Origin: Hericium rajendrae
Taxonomy: Eukaryota > Basidiomycota > Agaricomycetes > Russulales > Hericiaceae
Length of the DNA stretch: 64,000 bases
Reading direction: 5' to 3'
NCBI GenBank assembly: GCA_033439255.1
Contig: CM065886.1
Coordinates: 1,550,001 to 1,614,000, forward strand
In this document: positions 11,151 through 21,561 of the stretch, one piece after another
How the letters are laid out: each line of letters opens with the position of its first letter
Numbering within the stretch: the stretch's first letter is position 1
Notes under the pieces: generated by a model
What the model saw: only the letters and a program-made list of their open reading frames with translations
Database searches by the model: none
What the model was told of the DNA's origin: nothing
Program-made: the position numbers and the translations under genes

Positions 11151-12713
11151 TTAGGCGCGTCCTTTACCAGAACCGCGCCCTGGTTTCTTGGAGCCGCGGT
11201 TCGAAGTCTTGGCCGGGCGACCCCGTTTCTTCGACGGACCAGCAGCAGCGCCGTCTGGCTGATTAGCGGCTTTGCGTATCCTGGAGATCTCGCCGGGAGA
11301 TTGCCATGTAATATTACGAGTTCGAAGCCCCCAGAGCACATCTGTGTCAGTTGGGCGCGGTATGGTGTTCCTTGGATTATAGTAGTTAGAGTGCGTGGTC
11401 TCCACGGAGGGCGTTGCGGAAGCGGACTGCTCCGGATGTTTCATGGCTTGTTGCTCGGCTTTGAAGGCCTTGATCGCATCCTCAGCGACTTTCTGAAAAC
11501 CGAAACTGTCTTTAGACATTATGATCATTGATAAAGCACAAAGCGTACCAGAGACTGTGTTGTAGGCGCGTCTTGTACCTGCTCGCCGTCTGCTAGCCGG
11601 AAAATGCGGTCTGAAGACTTGAACTTGATGTCGGAGAATGACATGGCAGCAAGCAAGGCGTGGAGGAATTGAGGGGTGAAGCCAGAGCCGTCCGGCAGCA
11701 GGATGAACTCGCAAAAGAAGATCACTAGAGCGATGGGAAGATCGCCTTCTTCGAACAGGAACTCTGTAGTGTCTGTTGATGTTGACGGACTAGCATCCGA
11801 GGCGCTGGCCGCAGGCTCTTTTGCAGCCTCCTTCGGCACTTCCTTCGTGGTCTGTGTTGTGTCTTGCCCGTGGAGATCAGGGCTCGCGTCGCGTGCTGGT
11901 CTTTTGCCAGTGATACGAGCCGCCGGAGCGACCGCATCGTCGATGTGTTCTTGAGCTGCCGGTGCTTCCTCCTGTCTTACGGGACTATCCTGCTCTGGCG
12001 GCGAAGCACCATGCGAGGTTCCTGGCTCGGGCTGTCCTGTCGCAGGGGACTGGTCAATGTCCGACTCCAGCGTATCGCGATATTTGACCGCAATCGTGTC
12101 CCAATTGCTAGGTCGGGGATACAGCAGTAACGTGAAGCAGTTCCCTTGGCTGAGAAACACGGGAATGACGTCGCCTGGGTACTGATAGAAGGCGAACAAA
12201 GCTTGTTCGTTGAGCTGCCGGAGATACGATTTGAATTGTCCTTGAGCACGACCCACGATATCGTTGCGTAGGCTCTCGATAAGGCTGAACCAACCCTGGT
12301 ATGGTAAAGTTTTGACCTCCCAGAGCTTGATCGCATCACGCTGTCGGCGGTTCGTATGCGTTTCCGTAGTGTCCTGCTTCGGGGATACGCGTAGGGATGC
12401 AAAATCTGGGCTGCGCACGGTGTTGTCGGGTTTCCTTAATGTGTGTTGGATGGCTCCCAGGACTGTAGATTCCTTGTCCGAAGCTTTGCATGCAGACGCG
12501 AATGCCATCACAATCTGGCCGATGGGAGTGTAGGAAGAAGACTCGTCCTTGCAATTCTCTTCCGCCAAATCGAATCCGACTTTGAGTTGTTTGAAGAATG
12601 CGACCCGCTGTAGTCTGGTGAGAAAGCGTGCCGCAGAATGTACAATATGGTCTCACCGGATCTTCATCCTCGTCTTCGTCAGAAACAGAGGGGTCGACGA
12701 CGTGTGAGCTCAT
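11151..12713 (-). CDS. PD-(D/E)XK nuclease-like protein with AT-hook tail
   Basis: Three exons (12713-12657, 12607-11549, 11492-11151) give 485 residues. After an acidic start (SVSDEDEDEDP) and a helical region come Pro86-Asp87 in VRSPDF and, after a variable loop, Glu116-x-Lys118 in KLWEVKTLP. A downstream helix has spaced glutamines (GRAQGQFKSYLRQLNEQ). This spacing is the PD-(D/E)XK catalytic core seen in many restriction-type and repair nucleases and in fungal nuclease-like domains; the assignment is by motif only. Residues about 220-330 are a low-complexity, Ala/Pro/Asp-rich linker. The C-terminal tail contains SKKRGRPAKTS, an AT-hook (RGRP), plus GRGSGKGR. A DNA-binding nuclease or a degenerate nuclease-fold protein is the likely role. 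It could alternatively be a host-genome derivative of a mobile element. Confidence 0.7.
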
Positions 12714-13284
12714 AATTTGCGCCTTGACGGTCTAGAAGACGCAACACAGGGGACCATAGATAGGTAGGTCAGGCGAAAGTTGGGGTCTACAACGCAGTGT
12801 CGCGGCACTCTATTTAAGCCCCATCTGTGTGGACTTGCGATTGTCCAAGCGGCATATGACATGGCAGGATATTCCATTGTTGATCTGGACGTGACTCGTC
12901 CGACATCATTGTCCGTCTGCGTCACAATTGTGGGGACGGTCGCTTTGCTACTGCGGCTGAAGGTTTCACCCCATTGTGGATCTATAAACCACTAAGTAGT
13001 CCCGCCAGAATAAATTATATATGTAACGCACTCATCGAGTGAATGACATGAACTCAGGCCGTCGAATCAAATAAAGTCTGACCAGTCGTATCCGAGGCCT
13101 CCTGGAAAATGTTATTCTAGAACGTGGAATAGACATACCGGTGACTATCATGTTTTCGACACGCGCTGAGGACGATCGGGCTGTGTGGCCTGCTGCTAGA
13201 GCTTTGAGCGCTGAGCCCTTGAGCGTCCGGTGAGTCAAAAACAGCTGCCAATTGGGAGATGGCAAGAACAAGGCAGGAACGCGG
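12714..13284. other. Intergenic region
   Basis: Shared 5' region between the minus-strand nuclease-like gene and the plus-strand small gene. A sequence TATTTAA near 12810 lies about 100 bp upstream of the minus-strand start. No coding content recognised. Confidence 0.4.
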
Positions 13285-13471
13285 CGCGTCTATTGTCCCG
13301 GTCATTGTGCATGACACGTGACCGCATTTGCGTTGAACACGAGCAGTGGCAGTGCCGAGCACTTGCCGAGCGCGACGCCTTCCTCCTTCCTGCCTTCGTC
13401 TCGTCATCCCCTTGCATCTATCCTCTGCCACTTCTTCACACATTCGCTAGTGCTCTCATCTTCATAAAATC
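13285..13471 (+). promoter_or_regulatory. Upstream cassette of small gene family, copy 3 (complete)
   Basis: Directly precedes ATG 13472. It shares GTGACCGCATTTGCGTTGAA and the GCCTTCCTCC...CCTTGCATC pyrimidine-rich block with the copies at 10455 and 5190. Because it lies next to the most complete reading frame of the family, it is the best candidate for the functional promoter and 5'UTR. It includes ACACGTGACC, a CACGTG E-box-type site. Confidence 0.6.
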
Positions 13472-14072
13472 ATGCCAAAATACCATCCATCCAAGTCGCA
13501 CCTTGTCGACAGTCGTCAAGGCTCCACGGAGAGCCGTGTTCGCAAGCCTCTCATCAAAGACTTCACACCTGAACTTCGAGCGGACCACTACAATGTGAGT
13601 ATCATTAGCATAATTGTCAATTTCTTATGCTTATCTTCCAACATAGGTTTGTGCACGGGGTTATAAAGATGACGAACCTCTGGATCATCTCCCTCCTCAC
13701 TACCTTGTTTATCCCAAGAAGCCACGCTGCAAGACGCCGCGCTTCGACTTCGGAATCGGTGTTCGCTTTCAACAGCTATATGACTACGCATTTCAGCATC
13801 GCTTGGTTCCGGAGGGATATCGCGGTAATCCACGGGTGAACTTCGATGTCATCCATGCCACCGTCAAACATCTGGATCGCATATCCGGTGCCGTTTTGTA
13901 TCTCAAGCCTGTATCGCACGGCATGTATGGTTGGATCGTGGCGCGCTATTCCAATTATACCTGGTACCATGAAGAGGCTCAGGATTGGCAAGAGAATATG
14001 ATCATGGATCTTATTAGGAAGGAGCTGAACATCGATGATACGCCACGATGGCATCCCAGTGTCGCTAATTGA
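13472..14072 (+). CDS. Unrecognised small protein of a local duplicated family
   Basis: Two exons, 13472-13594 and 13647-14072, with GTGAGT donor and ACATAG acceptor, give 182 residues: MPKYHPSKSHLVDSRQ start, then DFTPELRADHYN, VCARGYKDDEPLDHLPPHYL, RFDFGIGVRFQQLYDY and a C-terminal RWHPSVAN. No known domain recognised; no signal peptide or membrane segment. A truncated, stop-containing paralogue lies at 5705. The TGA at 14070 is followed within 10 bases by a strong GTAAGT donor, and the next acceptor (14140) opens a frame that continues in phase to 14631, so the TGA may have truncated a longer gene. Confidence 0.6.
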
Positions 14073-14140
14073 AATATAAGTAAGTCTCCAAATCTCGGTT
14101 CGTGCCCTCCGTCCGTTAATAAAATTCTCTTCGTCGTTAG

Positions 14141-14631
14141 TCGACAGTTCAGCTACATTCGACGAGCCAAATCCTCCCTACCCGGGCAAGCGAAATCCAG
14201 TATCCCTTTTTGGCCGTGCATCCCAGCCCATACGACCTCCCTGCTTCGATGCTGCCTCTAGCGCACCAGTTGTCCTCAAATTACACGTCGCCCCTTATTC
14301 ATACACGCCCGTTCAGCTTCCGCTGCCCTGCGTCGTTCGGGGATCGTCGAGCTTGTGGATGCGGTTATATGGACGATGGCGCGGCGCCGTCAGCCGGGGT
14401 ACTTCGTGCGTTATGCCACAACGCCGAATCGACGACGACGAAGGGCGTTTAGAGCATTGCGCCCAGCTCCGCGTACATATCGGCTTTGTCGGTCGCGTTG
14501 GGCGCGCCTGGGTTGGGGACATGGGCGGGATTTGTCTAGGACGAGGTTCGTATGGATGGTCAGCTCGGGGAGGTGGGGAGGTGCAGATCTCTGTTGGCGC
14601 AGTTGTTCGTGGTGTATACATTTATCTTTGA
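14141..14631 (+). other. Open 3' exon-like frame after the in-frame TGA
   Basis: Starts after TCGTTAG and reads DSSATFDEPNPPYPGKRNPV onward without a stop to TGA at 14629. Spliced from the GTAAGT donor at 14082 it is in phase with the preceding gene. It may be the lost C-terminal exon of a longer ancestral protein, or it may be translated if a weaker donor (GTGTCG at 14059, also in phase) removes the TGA. Past about 14340 an overlapping frame looks equally protein-like, so the 3' end is uncertain. Confidence 0.35.
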
Positions 14632-15569
14632 GATCATGAACATTGCATGGCGATTCGAATTGAAGCACTCCATGAGCAGACCTAGTCCTAGATGTTCTAG
14701 AACCGATGTCTTACCAGCCAACCCGCGCATGTTGTTATCCGGGGTCATAATCATGCGGCGGTCGTGAATATGCGAGTTCCCGCATTCGCAAGTTGACCTC
14801 ATTCCATCTTGTTAGACAGACGAGTGCATATAGACAACATTGCACGACGAGTTGCCGGCGCCGAGAAGCAAGCGCGCTCCCGGCGCGCCTGCCTTCTGTG
14901 CCCCCGCCCGAGCTTCACCGCATGCCCGTCGCCCAACGAATCACCTTTCACATCTACTTCAGCAATGAACCTCCTCCCACTCAGTTCTCCTCTGGTCGTC
15001 GCCCGCTTACTGATCAGCAGGAACGCCCGCGCCGCCCTCGCCTACAGCCTGCGGATATGATTTCACTCGTCCGATCGCGATATCGTCAGTTCAGCATTGC
15101 AATTGACAGAGATCTTCGTGCCACGGATCGTAAGGTGATGAAGTAAGGCGAAAAAATACGGATACATGATGATAACAGTCTGCAACGTAGGTGCGCAGTG
15201 AATCCATGGACACACGAAGGAGCCAAAGGGTAGTTATGAGCTTTGAAATGTATATTTCGGATAGAACGACAGCGGACAGATTCTACCATCAGATACAACG
15301 GAACGGAGCGGTTCTGGGGATGAAGAGTAAGCTGATAGATGTGACTGATCAATAACCAATACATGAAATATATGATCTAAGCAGGACGTACATACCTAAC
15401 GGTTACTGAAAAGCACCCATCGCAAACCTTCGTATACAGACTGCCAGTCCAAGGACGTACCCCGACGAGAACGCCTTCGTCCTGGTCTGGGCAACGACAA
15501 ACTCGTTTCGCCTGGCGGACAGCGCGCCCATTAACTTCGCGACGTATGGGGGCCAAGACTCCTGGATTA
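14632..15569. other. Intergenic region
   Basis: Several overlapping short plus-strand frames (for example 14793-15146) but no coherent spliced product and no recognised domain. Nothing further supported. Confidence 0.35.
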
Positions 15570-16229
15570 CTAACGGAAATCCGTTGAAATCTGACTTCCC
15601 CGTTTCTCCTTCAACCTGCGCTCCAACTCCTCAAAGGCGCTCAGAGTAGCGCTCCTGCTATCCTGCACCTTCGGACGCTTCTGCTCTTCACGAAGGCTCT
15701 CCGGCCACTCCGCTTCCGGTATATGCAGGGCATGAAGCGACGCGCGAAGTGACTTTATGGATGCCTTGTAGGCCTCTAGAGACTCCTGGTATAAATCGTA
15801 AACGCAGACTGCACAGCCCGACATGCAGCAAGCTGTATTGAACGTGATTAGAACCATTATGGCGTCTACAACGAAGAAGGACGCACCGTCATCTTCCGGA
15901 GGCTGGGGTTCCTGGGGTATCATGAATCCTCTAAATTCAGGCAAAGGCTTTGCAGGAGCAACCGGAATCGAGGTGCTCGTTTCTACAGCTTCGGGAACAG
16001 CGGCACGGTCGATGTTCTGCAGCAAGTTCTGAGAAAGAGCAGCCCTGTCCCTTGTTCTCCTCTCCAATCTGCGAAACCTCTCGGACAGGTTCTGTCCCCC
16101 ACGCCTCGGATGCTTGCGTCGTTCTATGGACGAAGAAGACTGCGCTTCATAGGATGTGTGTCGAACATGGGTATGCCGTGGTATGAGATTTGTTCTTGCT
16201 GTTTTGGATATAGCTCTAGCTGCGAACAT
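15570..16229 (-). CDS. Oxidoreductase-like domain (OXLD1-type) mitochondrial protein
   Basis: Two exons (16229-15887, 15832-15570) give 201 residues. Splicing at GTGCGT...ATACAG joins PQPPEDDA to CCMSGCAVCVYDLYQESLEA, the four-cysteine signature of the oxidoreductase-like N-terminal domain. The N-terminus (MFAARAISKTARTNLIPRHT) is basic, rich in Arg, Ser and Thr and lacks acids, as in mitochondrial targeting leaders. The second half is helical and charged (FEELERRLKEKRG). Proteins of this group are small, probably metal-binding mitochondrial factors of unclear biochemistry. The unspliced reading would insert 18 hydrophobic residues before the cysteines and is rejected because family members have PPED directly before CC. 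Confidence 0.85.
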   Translation of the reverse strand: MFAARAISKTARTNLIPRHTHVRHTSYEAQSSSSIERRKHPRRGGQNLSERFRRLERRTRDRAALSQNLLQNIDRAAVPEAVETSTSIPVAPAKPLPEFRGFMIPQEPQPPEDDGASFFVVDAIMVLITFNTACCMSGCAVCVYDLYQESLEAYKASIKSLRASLHALHIPEAEWPESLREEQKRPKVQDSRSATLSAFEELERRLKEKRGSQISTDFR

Positions 16230-16556
16230 ACATGCGTGAAATATCTGGAAGGCAGATCAGAGGCAGAGCAGGTGGAGGTTCGGAAAGAAACGCGAATGGA
16301 CTGTCGGACTCGGACTCGGGGCTTAGTCAGCTCGAAGCCATCCAGTCTGACGCGGTCACCTGCTTCTGACTTCCGACCACCACCTGCCCTCTTGTCGAGG
16401 CGTCGCGGTCCGTCCTACGCGTCGGTCCAGCTGCAGTTGTGTCTCTTGATGCTGTCATGAGACCCGGGTACAATATGGGAGAAAATAAGACGCTATGTGG
16501 GCCATAAATATGGGTGAGCATCGACCCAGAGCAGTTGAGGTTTTCGTGAATTCAAT
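16230..16556. other. Divergent promoter region
   Basis: Intergenic between the minus-strand OXLD1-like gene and lipase 1. ATAAATATGG at about 16503 lies some 50 bp upstream of the lipase start and may serve as its TATA element. Confidence 0.4.
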
Positions 16557-18809
16557 ATGGCTCCGACCTCGAGCTTCCTCGCTACTCTCGCACTGTGCTC
16601 CATCTTTCGTTCCTCATGGGCCCTTCTCACAGATGATAGCACCGTCTCCTCACCCCTTGGTCCCGTAGTTGACTTAGGGTATGCAGCTTATGCGGGAAAT
16701 TTGACCACACCCATTGGACAGCCCGACGATTCCGTCGTCTTCTTTGGTGGCATACCATATGCCCAATCTCCCACAGGAAATCTGCGATTCCGAGGACCGC
16801 AGAAATTGAACGAGTCTGTTCATGACGGGGCACATGTCGTCGACGCACGGAGTTTCTCTCTTCCTTGCTTTCAGCAACCCGCAGCCAACGGAGCCGGGAC
16901 CGAAGGTTGGGATATCTTGTCTTCTTTGATATATAACTAACGATTGACCTCGCGAATGACAAAGACTGCCTTCGTTTGAACGTCTGGAAGCCGACGAAGG
17001 CAACAAGCAAGTCCAAGTTGCCTGTCGCAGTTTACATCTATGGTGGCGGGTTCTACGCTGGGGTGCGTATGCTAGCAACAGATACATACTCTCGTACTGA
17101 GATCTTATGTGTTCTGATTTCTTGCAGTCCACGCAAAGCTATCCCATGGATGAATGGGTGTCTGCCCATCCGACCGGTATCATCGCCGTTTCGATTTCTT
17201 ACCGGCTTAATGCTCTTGGCTTCCTGGCCGGCGCTGCGATTCATGACGACGGTGACTTCAATGCGGGTATACTGGATCAACGTGCAGCTCTGGAGTGGAT
17301 ACAGAGACACATCGACAAATTTGGAGGCGATCCGAGGCAAGTAACTATCATCGGCGAAAGCGCGGGAGGTGCCAGTGTTGCTCACCAGGTTGTGGCATAT
17401 GGAGGTGCTTCGATTACTGTGTCTACCTGACGAACGACGCTGAGACATGGTCCACTAGGTGCTCAGGGAGCTCCGTTTCAGCGTGCTATCGCCCAGTCCA
17501 TCGGATATGGATCTTTGATTAATCCTTTCTCATCTCGCGCAGAAACTGCGTTTCGTACGCCTCACTCTACCTTGGATTACGGTCCGATCTGATGATATAT
17601 CTACAGAGACGTTCTCGGCCGCGGTCGGATGCAATAAGACACAGTCAGACAAGGACACATTGGCCTGTCTCAGACAGGCATCCACTGGTGCGTACCTGTC
17701 GCCTAGCACGGCATAAAGCGAAGTGGCTCTGCTATCTTTTCTCGTAGAGGACATGGTTACTGGCATCAATGGCCTAAAGATCGGCGACACCGTGCCGGTC
17801 CTCGATGGGACATTTTTCCCCGACTTTCCTTCCCATCTCATCTCAGAGGGACGGTTCAGCGAGGTCGATTTCATAGGTGGCCATTGCACGAATGACGGCA
17901 CAATCTTCGCCGGCGGCCAACCCAGCGACTATGTCACGGACGCTGACGTCGTGGACCATGTCTTCCCTGCGTGGCCTTACGTAGTAGGTATATGTCATCA
18001 TTTTGATCCCTCAGTCGCTGAACCTCTCTGCAGACCAATGCGACCATCGACAAGGTTTTGGACTTCTATCACGAGTTGAATGCCAGTGGAACGGCTGTCC
18101 CGACCGAGTGGGATCTTGCATGGCAAATCGCGCAGGATACCGTGTATGGCTGTATGTGAGTATACCATCTATTCTCTGGTCTGCGTACCGTTAATAGTCT
18201 GCTTCGCAGGGATCAACATCTGGCGAACCATATGCTTGCGAAAGGCAAGGAGAATGTGTTCACTTTCAGGTGGAATGCGCCAAACCCGGCTGCTTTCGCT
18301 GTGTCTCCGTGGAACGGCGTGTCGCATGGCTCGGACACCTATTTCCTGTTCCCTGGTAAGCGTCCTTGTTTACACGTAAGCTATTTGAGTAATCTGACAT
18401 CTTCCAGGGACCAAGTAAGTGCGTTCAGTATATCCTGAGGTGGGTAGGCTGACGAATGTCCTGCATCTCCTTCCTACAGAACGTACAACGCAGTAAGTAT
18501 CACGTCCATCCTCTCTGCGCTATAGTATGTTGACTCCATGTCGTATAGTCTGAAGCCATGCTGTCGAAGCAAGCTATCGCCTACTGGACGTCCTTCGTGA
18601 TCTCCGGAAACCCTTCGGCTGAAAGGATCGCAGGATCGCCTGCCTGGCAGCCCTTCACTGGGTCGGACGGTTCGTCACGCAGTCGTATCGTACCCACACT
18701 CGGCAATAGCAATGCGACGGGGACCGTCTTGGAGCCTATTCCGGAACTCGAGGTGGAGAGATGTGCGTTTTGGATGCAGGATTGGGTTACGGACCAGACC
18801 AGGGTTTAG
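16557..18809 (+). CDS. Secreted type-B carboxylesterase/lipase, tandem copy 1
   Basis: Eleven exons: 16557-16905, 16965-17062, 17128-17404, 17459-17554, 17607-17687, 17748-17983, 18034-18155, 18210-18355, 18408-18414, 18480-18492, 18549-18809. Length 561 residues, typical of Candida rugosa-type lipases. A signal peptide (MAPTSSFLATLALCSIFRSS then WALL) is evident. Catalytic features: oxyanion-hole IYGGGFYAG, nucleophile Ser227 in GESAGGAS, the acid in GGHCTNDG (Asp where many members have Glu) and His in GVSHGSD. Cysteines in CFQQ, DCLRLNVW, GCNKTQ and LACLRQ fit the family disulphides. It should hydrolyse esters or lipids outside the cell. Exon 9 is only 7 nt long and is required to keep the frame between FLFPG and TYNA. 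The next gene is a paralogue with the same layout. Confidence 0.93.
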
Positions 18810-19229
18810 GACCTTGTAGCACCTGCTTCAGTCTGGGTCATGGCGTTCTAGTCATTTGATTTTTTGTCATTCTATCGTTGCAGAATTTGGCTAGCAAAAG
18901 CTCGGGCAGTAAAGATTGCTTGGATCAGCGCCAGTCTATGAAATACAATCTAGAACAACTTGTCAACAACTCACCAAGAGGATCGAGGATCTGTACATAT
19001 GCTTAGTCATCGCCGGTGGGCGTCAAGACGCGGTCCCGGGTCAATTGCGGGTCAACCGGTCATCTGCTTGTCTTCACCGTTTGTTCACCGTACTGCTCGC
19101 GTCCATGACCTATTGCTGTAGTATCTGCTTCTTCGCGGTCCGCTCTACACATTTCGCCAGCTGATCCACGTCTCTTGACAATGTCATAAGATCTGTTTCC
19201 AAAATCGCGTGCGATAATGGGGGTGAGGA
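18810..19229. other. Spacer between tandem lipase genes
   Basis: About 420 bp holding the 3' end of lipase 1 and the promoter of lipase 2. No other gene seen. Confidence 0.5.
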
Positions 19230-19236
19230 TATAAAT
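19230..19236 (+). promoter_or_regulatory. TATA box of lipase 2
   Basis: TATAAAT lies 70 bp upstream of ATG 19300 and only 22 bp upstream of the in-frame ATG at 19252. Transcription starting about 30 bp downstream would begin near 19260, which favours 19300 as the translation start. Confidence 0.6.
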
Positions 19237-19299
19237 TGGGCAGCGTTGACAATGACTATGGGCTTGTCCGAGGCCATAGACTTCAGTGAGTTCTCGGAC

Positions 19300-21561
19300 A
19301 TGACTCTGAGCTTATTTACGAGAGCAGTACTCTTCTTGTCTGTCTACTCTTCGTGGGCTTTTTCTGCTAATGATAGGATCCTGTCGTCACCCCTCGGCCC
19401 CGTCGTCGATCTGGGTTATGCCGCATATGCCGGAAACACGACAACGCCTACCGGACAGCAGAACGGAAGTGTCGTCTTTTTCGGAGGCATACCATATGCC
19501 CAAGCGCCAATCGGAAAGCTGCGGTTCCGCGCACCGCAGAAACTCGACGAGTCTGCGAGTGGCGCAGTACAAGTCGTGGATGCACGGAACTTCGCTGCTC
19601 CTTGCATTCAGCAGCCTGCTGCAGATGACGTTGGCTCAGAAGGTCTGGAACTCTCTGAAACTATCACTCGATGTTAAGCTCACCATACTTGGTCATTCTA
19701 GACTGCCTCCGCTTGAATGTATGGAAGCCTGCATCTGCATCGAACAGTTCTAGATTGCCAGTCGCTGTGTATACTCATGGCGGTGGTTTTTACGCCGGAG
19801 TACGTATCACGATGATACGATGATTTGCGACACTGTTTTCATTAAGCGTCTTCCTGGTGTAGACACCGCAAGCTTTCCCCCTCTACGACTGGGTCGCTCA
19901 AAATGCGACGGGAATCATAGGTGTCTCCATCGCGTATCGCATGAGCATCCTGGGCTTCTTATCGGGGTCCGCGGTCCATGATGATGGAGACTTCAACAAC
20001 GGCCTTCTGGATCAGCGCGCCGCCCTAGATTGGGTTCAGAGACACATTGCGAATTTCGGCGGTGATCCAGATCGAGTAACGATTATTGGGGAGAGCGCCG
20101 GCGCGGCCAGTGTTGTGCATCAGATCGTGGCATACGGAGGTTGTTCATGCAGATACTCCATTTGCGGTAGAATGCTGACCGGTGCGTTCTTTTCAGGTGC
20201 GAAGGGCGCTCCGTTCCAGCGTGCGGTTGCCCAATCCATAGGCTATGATCCCATGATCGATTCTCTTTCGCCTCTTGCGGAGGTGCTTTATGGTAGGATT
20301 TGCATTTGTGGCGATTACTGTGATGTATGACGTGGACTGTAGAGAAATTTTCGACCGCGGCCGGCTGCTCCAGCACGCGGTCAGGAGATAATGCACTGGC
20401 TTGTCTCAGAGAAGCACCCATTGGTAGGTTGGCTTTTTCCACAGGACTTGAAGGATCATCGCTACCGCTCACGACTTGGCTTGGTAGAGAACATCATCGC
20501 CGGAATCAACGCCGTCGGAACAGGTGACATCGCTCCAGTCGTAGATGGAACGTTCATTCCCGCCCTTCCTTCTCATCTCATCGCAAATGGGCGCTTCAGC
20601 GAAGTCGACTTCATAGGCGGCCATTGTGCGAATGACGGACGCACTTTCGTCGGCGGAAAACCCAGTGATTTCGTCACCGATGCTGATATCGTGAAGCATG
20701 TCTTCCCGAGATGGCCGTTTGTGGTATGGACCGGGGGCCGTTGTATATTCCGTTCAGTCAATAAATCGGACAGACCAACTCTACCCTGCAGAAGGTTTTC
20801 GACTTCTATCCACGAGCTAATAGAAGCGGAAGTCCCTTCGCGACGGAATATGATCGCGCGTGGACCATTGCTCAAGATGTACTCTTTGGTTGCATGTCAG
20901 TGCGCTAGCCGCTGACTGCGTTTGGTGTTTTCTGACACCCCTTTCTCTTAAAGGGATCAGTTTCTGGCGGACGCGCTTCTTGCGAAAGGCAAAAAGAATG
21001 TCTTCACATTCAGATGGAACACGCCGAATCCGGTACTTTTAGCCTCATCTCCTTGGGAAGGTGTGATGCACACCTCCGATGTATATTTCCTATTCGATGG
21101 TCCGTGCTTTTTCTGGACGCATAGACATCGGCGGAACTGACATCTTGATAGGAACGAAGTATGTTCCCGGAGTCTTCAGAGCTGTGGGTGTCTGACGGGT
21201 ATACAGCTCCCTCGCCAATGCTGGATTTACTTTCACGGCATTCAACTCGGTAAGTCATGGCACATGGCCACCTTTCTTATTCTAAAGCCACGTCCTGCAG
21301 TCCGAGGCCTTGGTTTCGAAGGAGGCTATCGCGTATTGGACGTCCTTCGTGTCCTCCGGTACCCCCTCCACCGGAAAGGCTCCAGGGTCACCTTCTTGGA
21401 AAAGATTCACAGGCTCAAATGGCTCGTTGCGCAGTCGCATCGTTCCCACGCTTGGCGATGACAAGAGGACGGGGACCACCTTGGAGCGGATTCCAGAATT
21501 CGAGGTGGAACGATGCGCCTTTTGGATGCAAGAATGGGTCACCGCACAGACGAAAGTTTAA
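19300..21561 (+). CDS. Secreted type-B carboxylesterase/lipase, tandem copy 2
   Basis: Paralogue of the preceding gene. Eleven exons: 19300-19642, 19702-19799, 19863-20139, 20197-20292, 20343-20423, 20488-20723, 20774-20895, 20954-21099, 21152-21158, 21207-21249, 21301-21561. Eight internal and terminal exons match copy 1 in length exactly (98, 277, 96, 81, 236, 122, 146, 7 and 261 nt for exons 2-9 and 11). Exon 10 is 30 nt longer. It encodes 569 residues with a signal peptide (MTLSLFTRAVLFLSVYSS), Ser225 in GESAGAAS, GGHCANDG as acid site and HTSD where copy 1 has HGSD. ATG 19300 is preferred over ATG 19252 because the signal peptide begins there and because of the TATA position. No disabling change seen. 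Confidence 0.92.

Noticed and set aside
19252-19299. Earlier in-frame ATG for lipase 2
   Set aside because: Only 22 bp from the TATA box and would place 16 acidic residues before the signal peptide.
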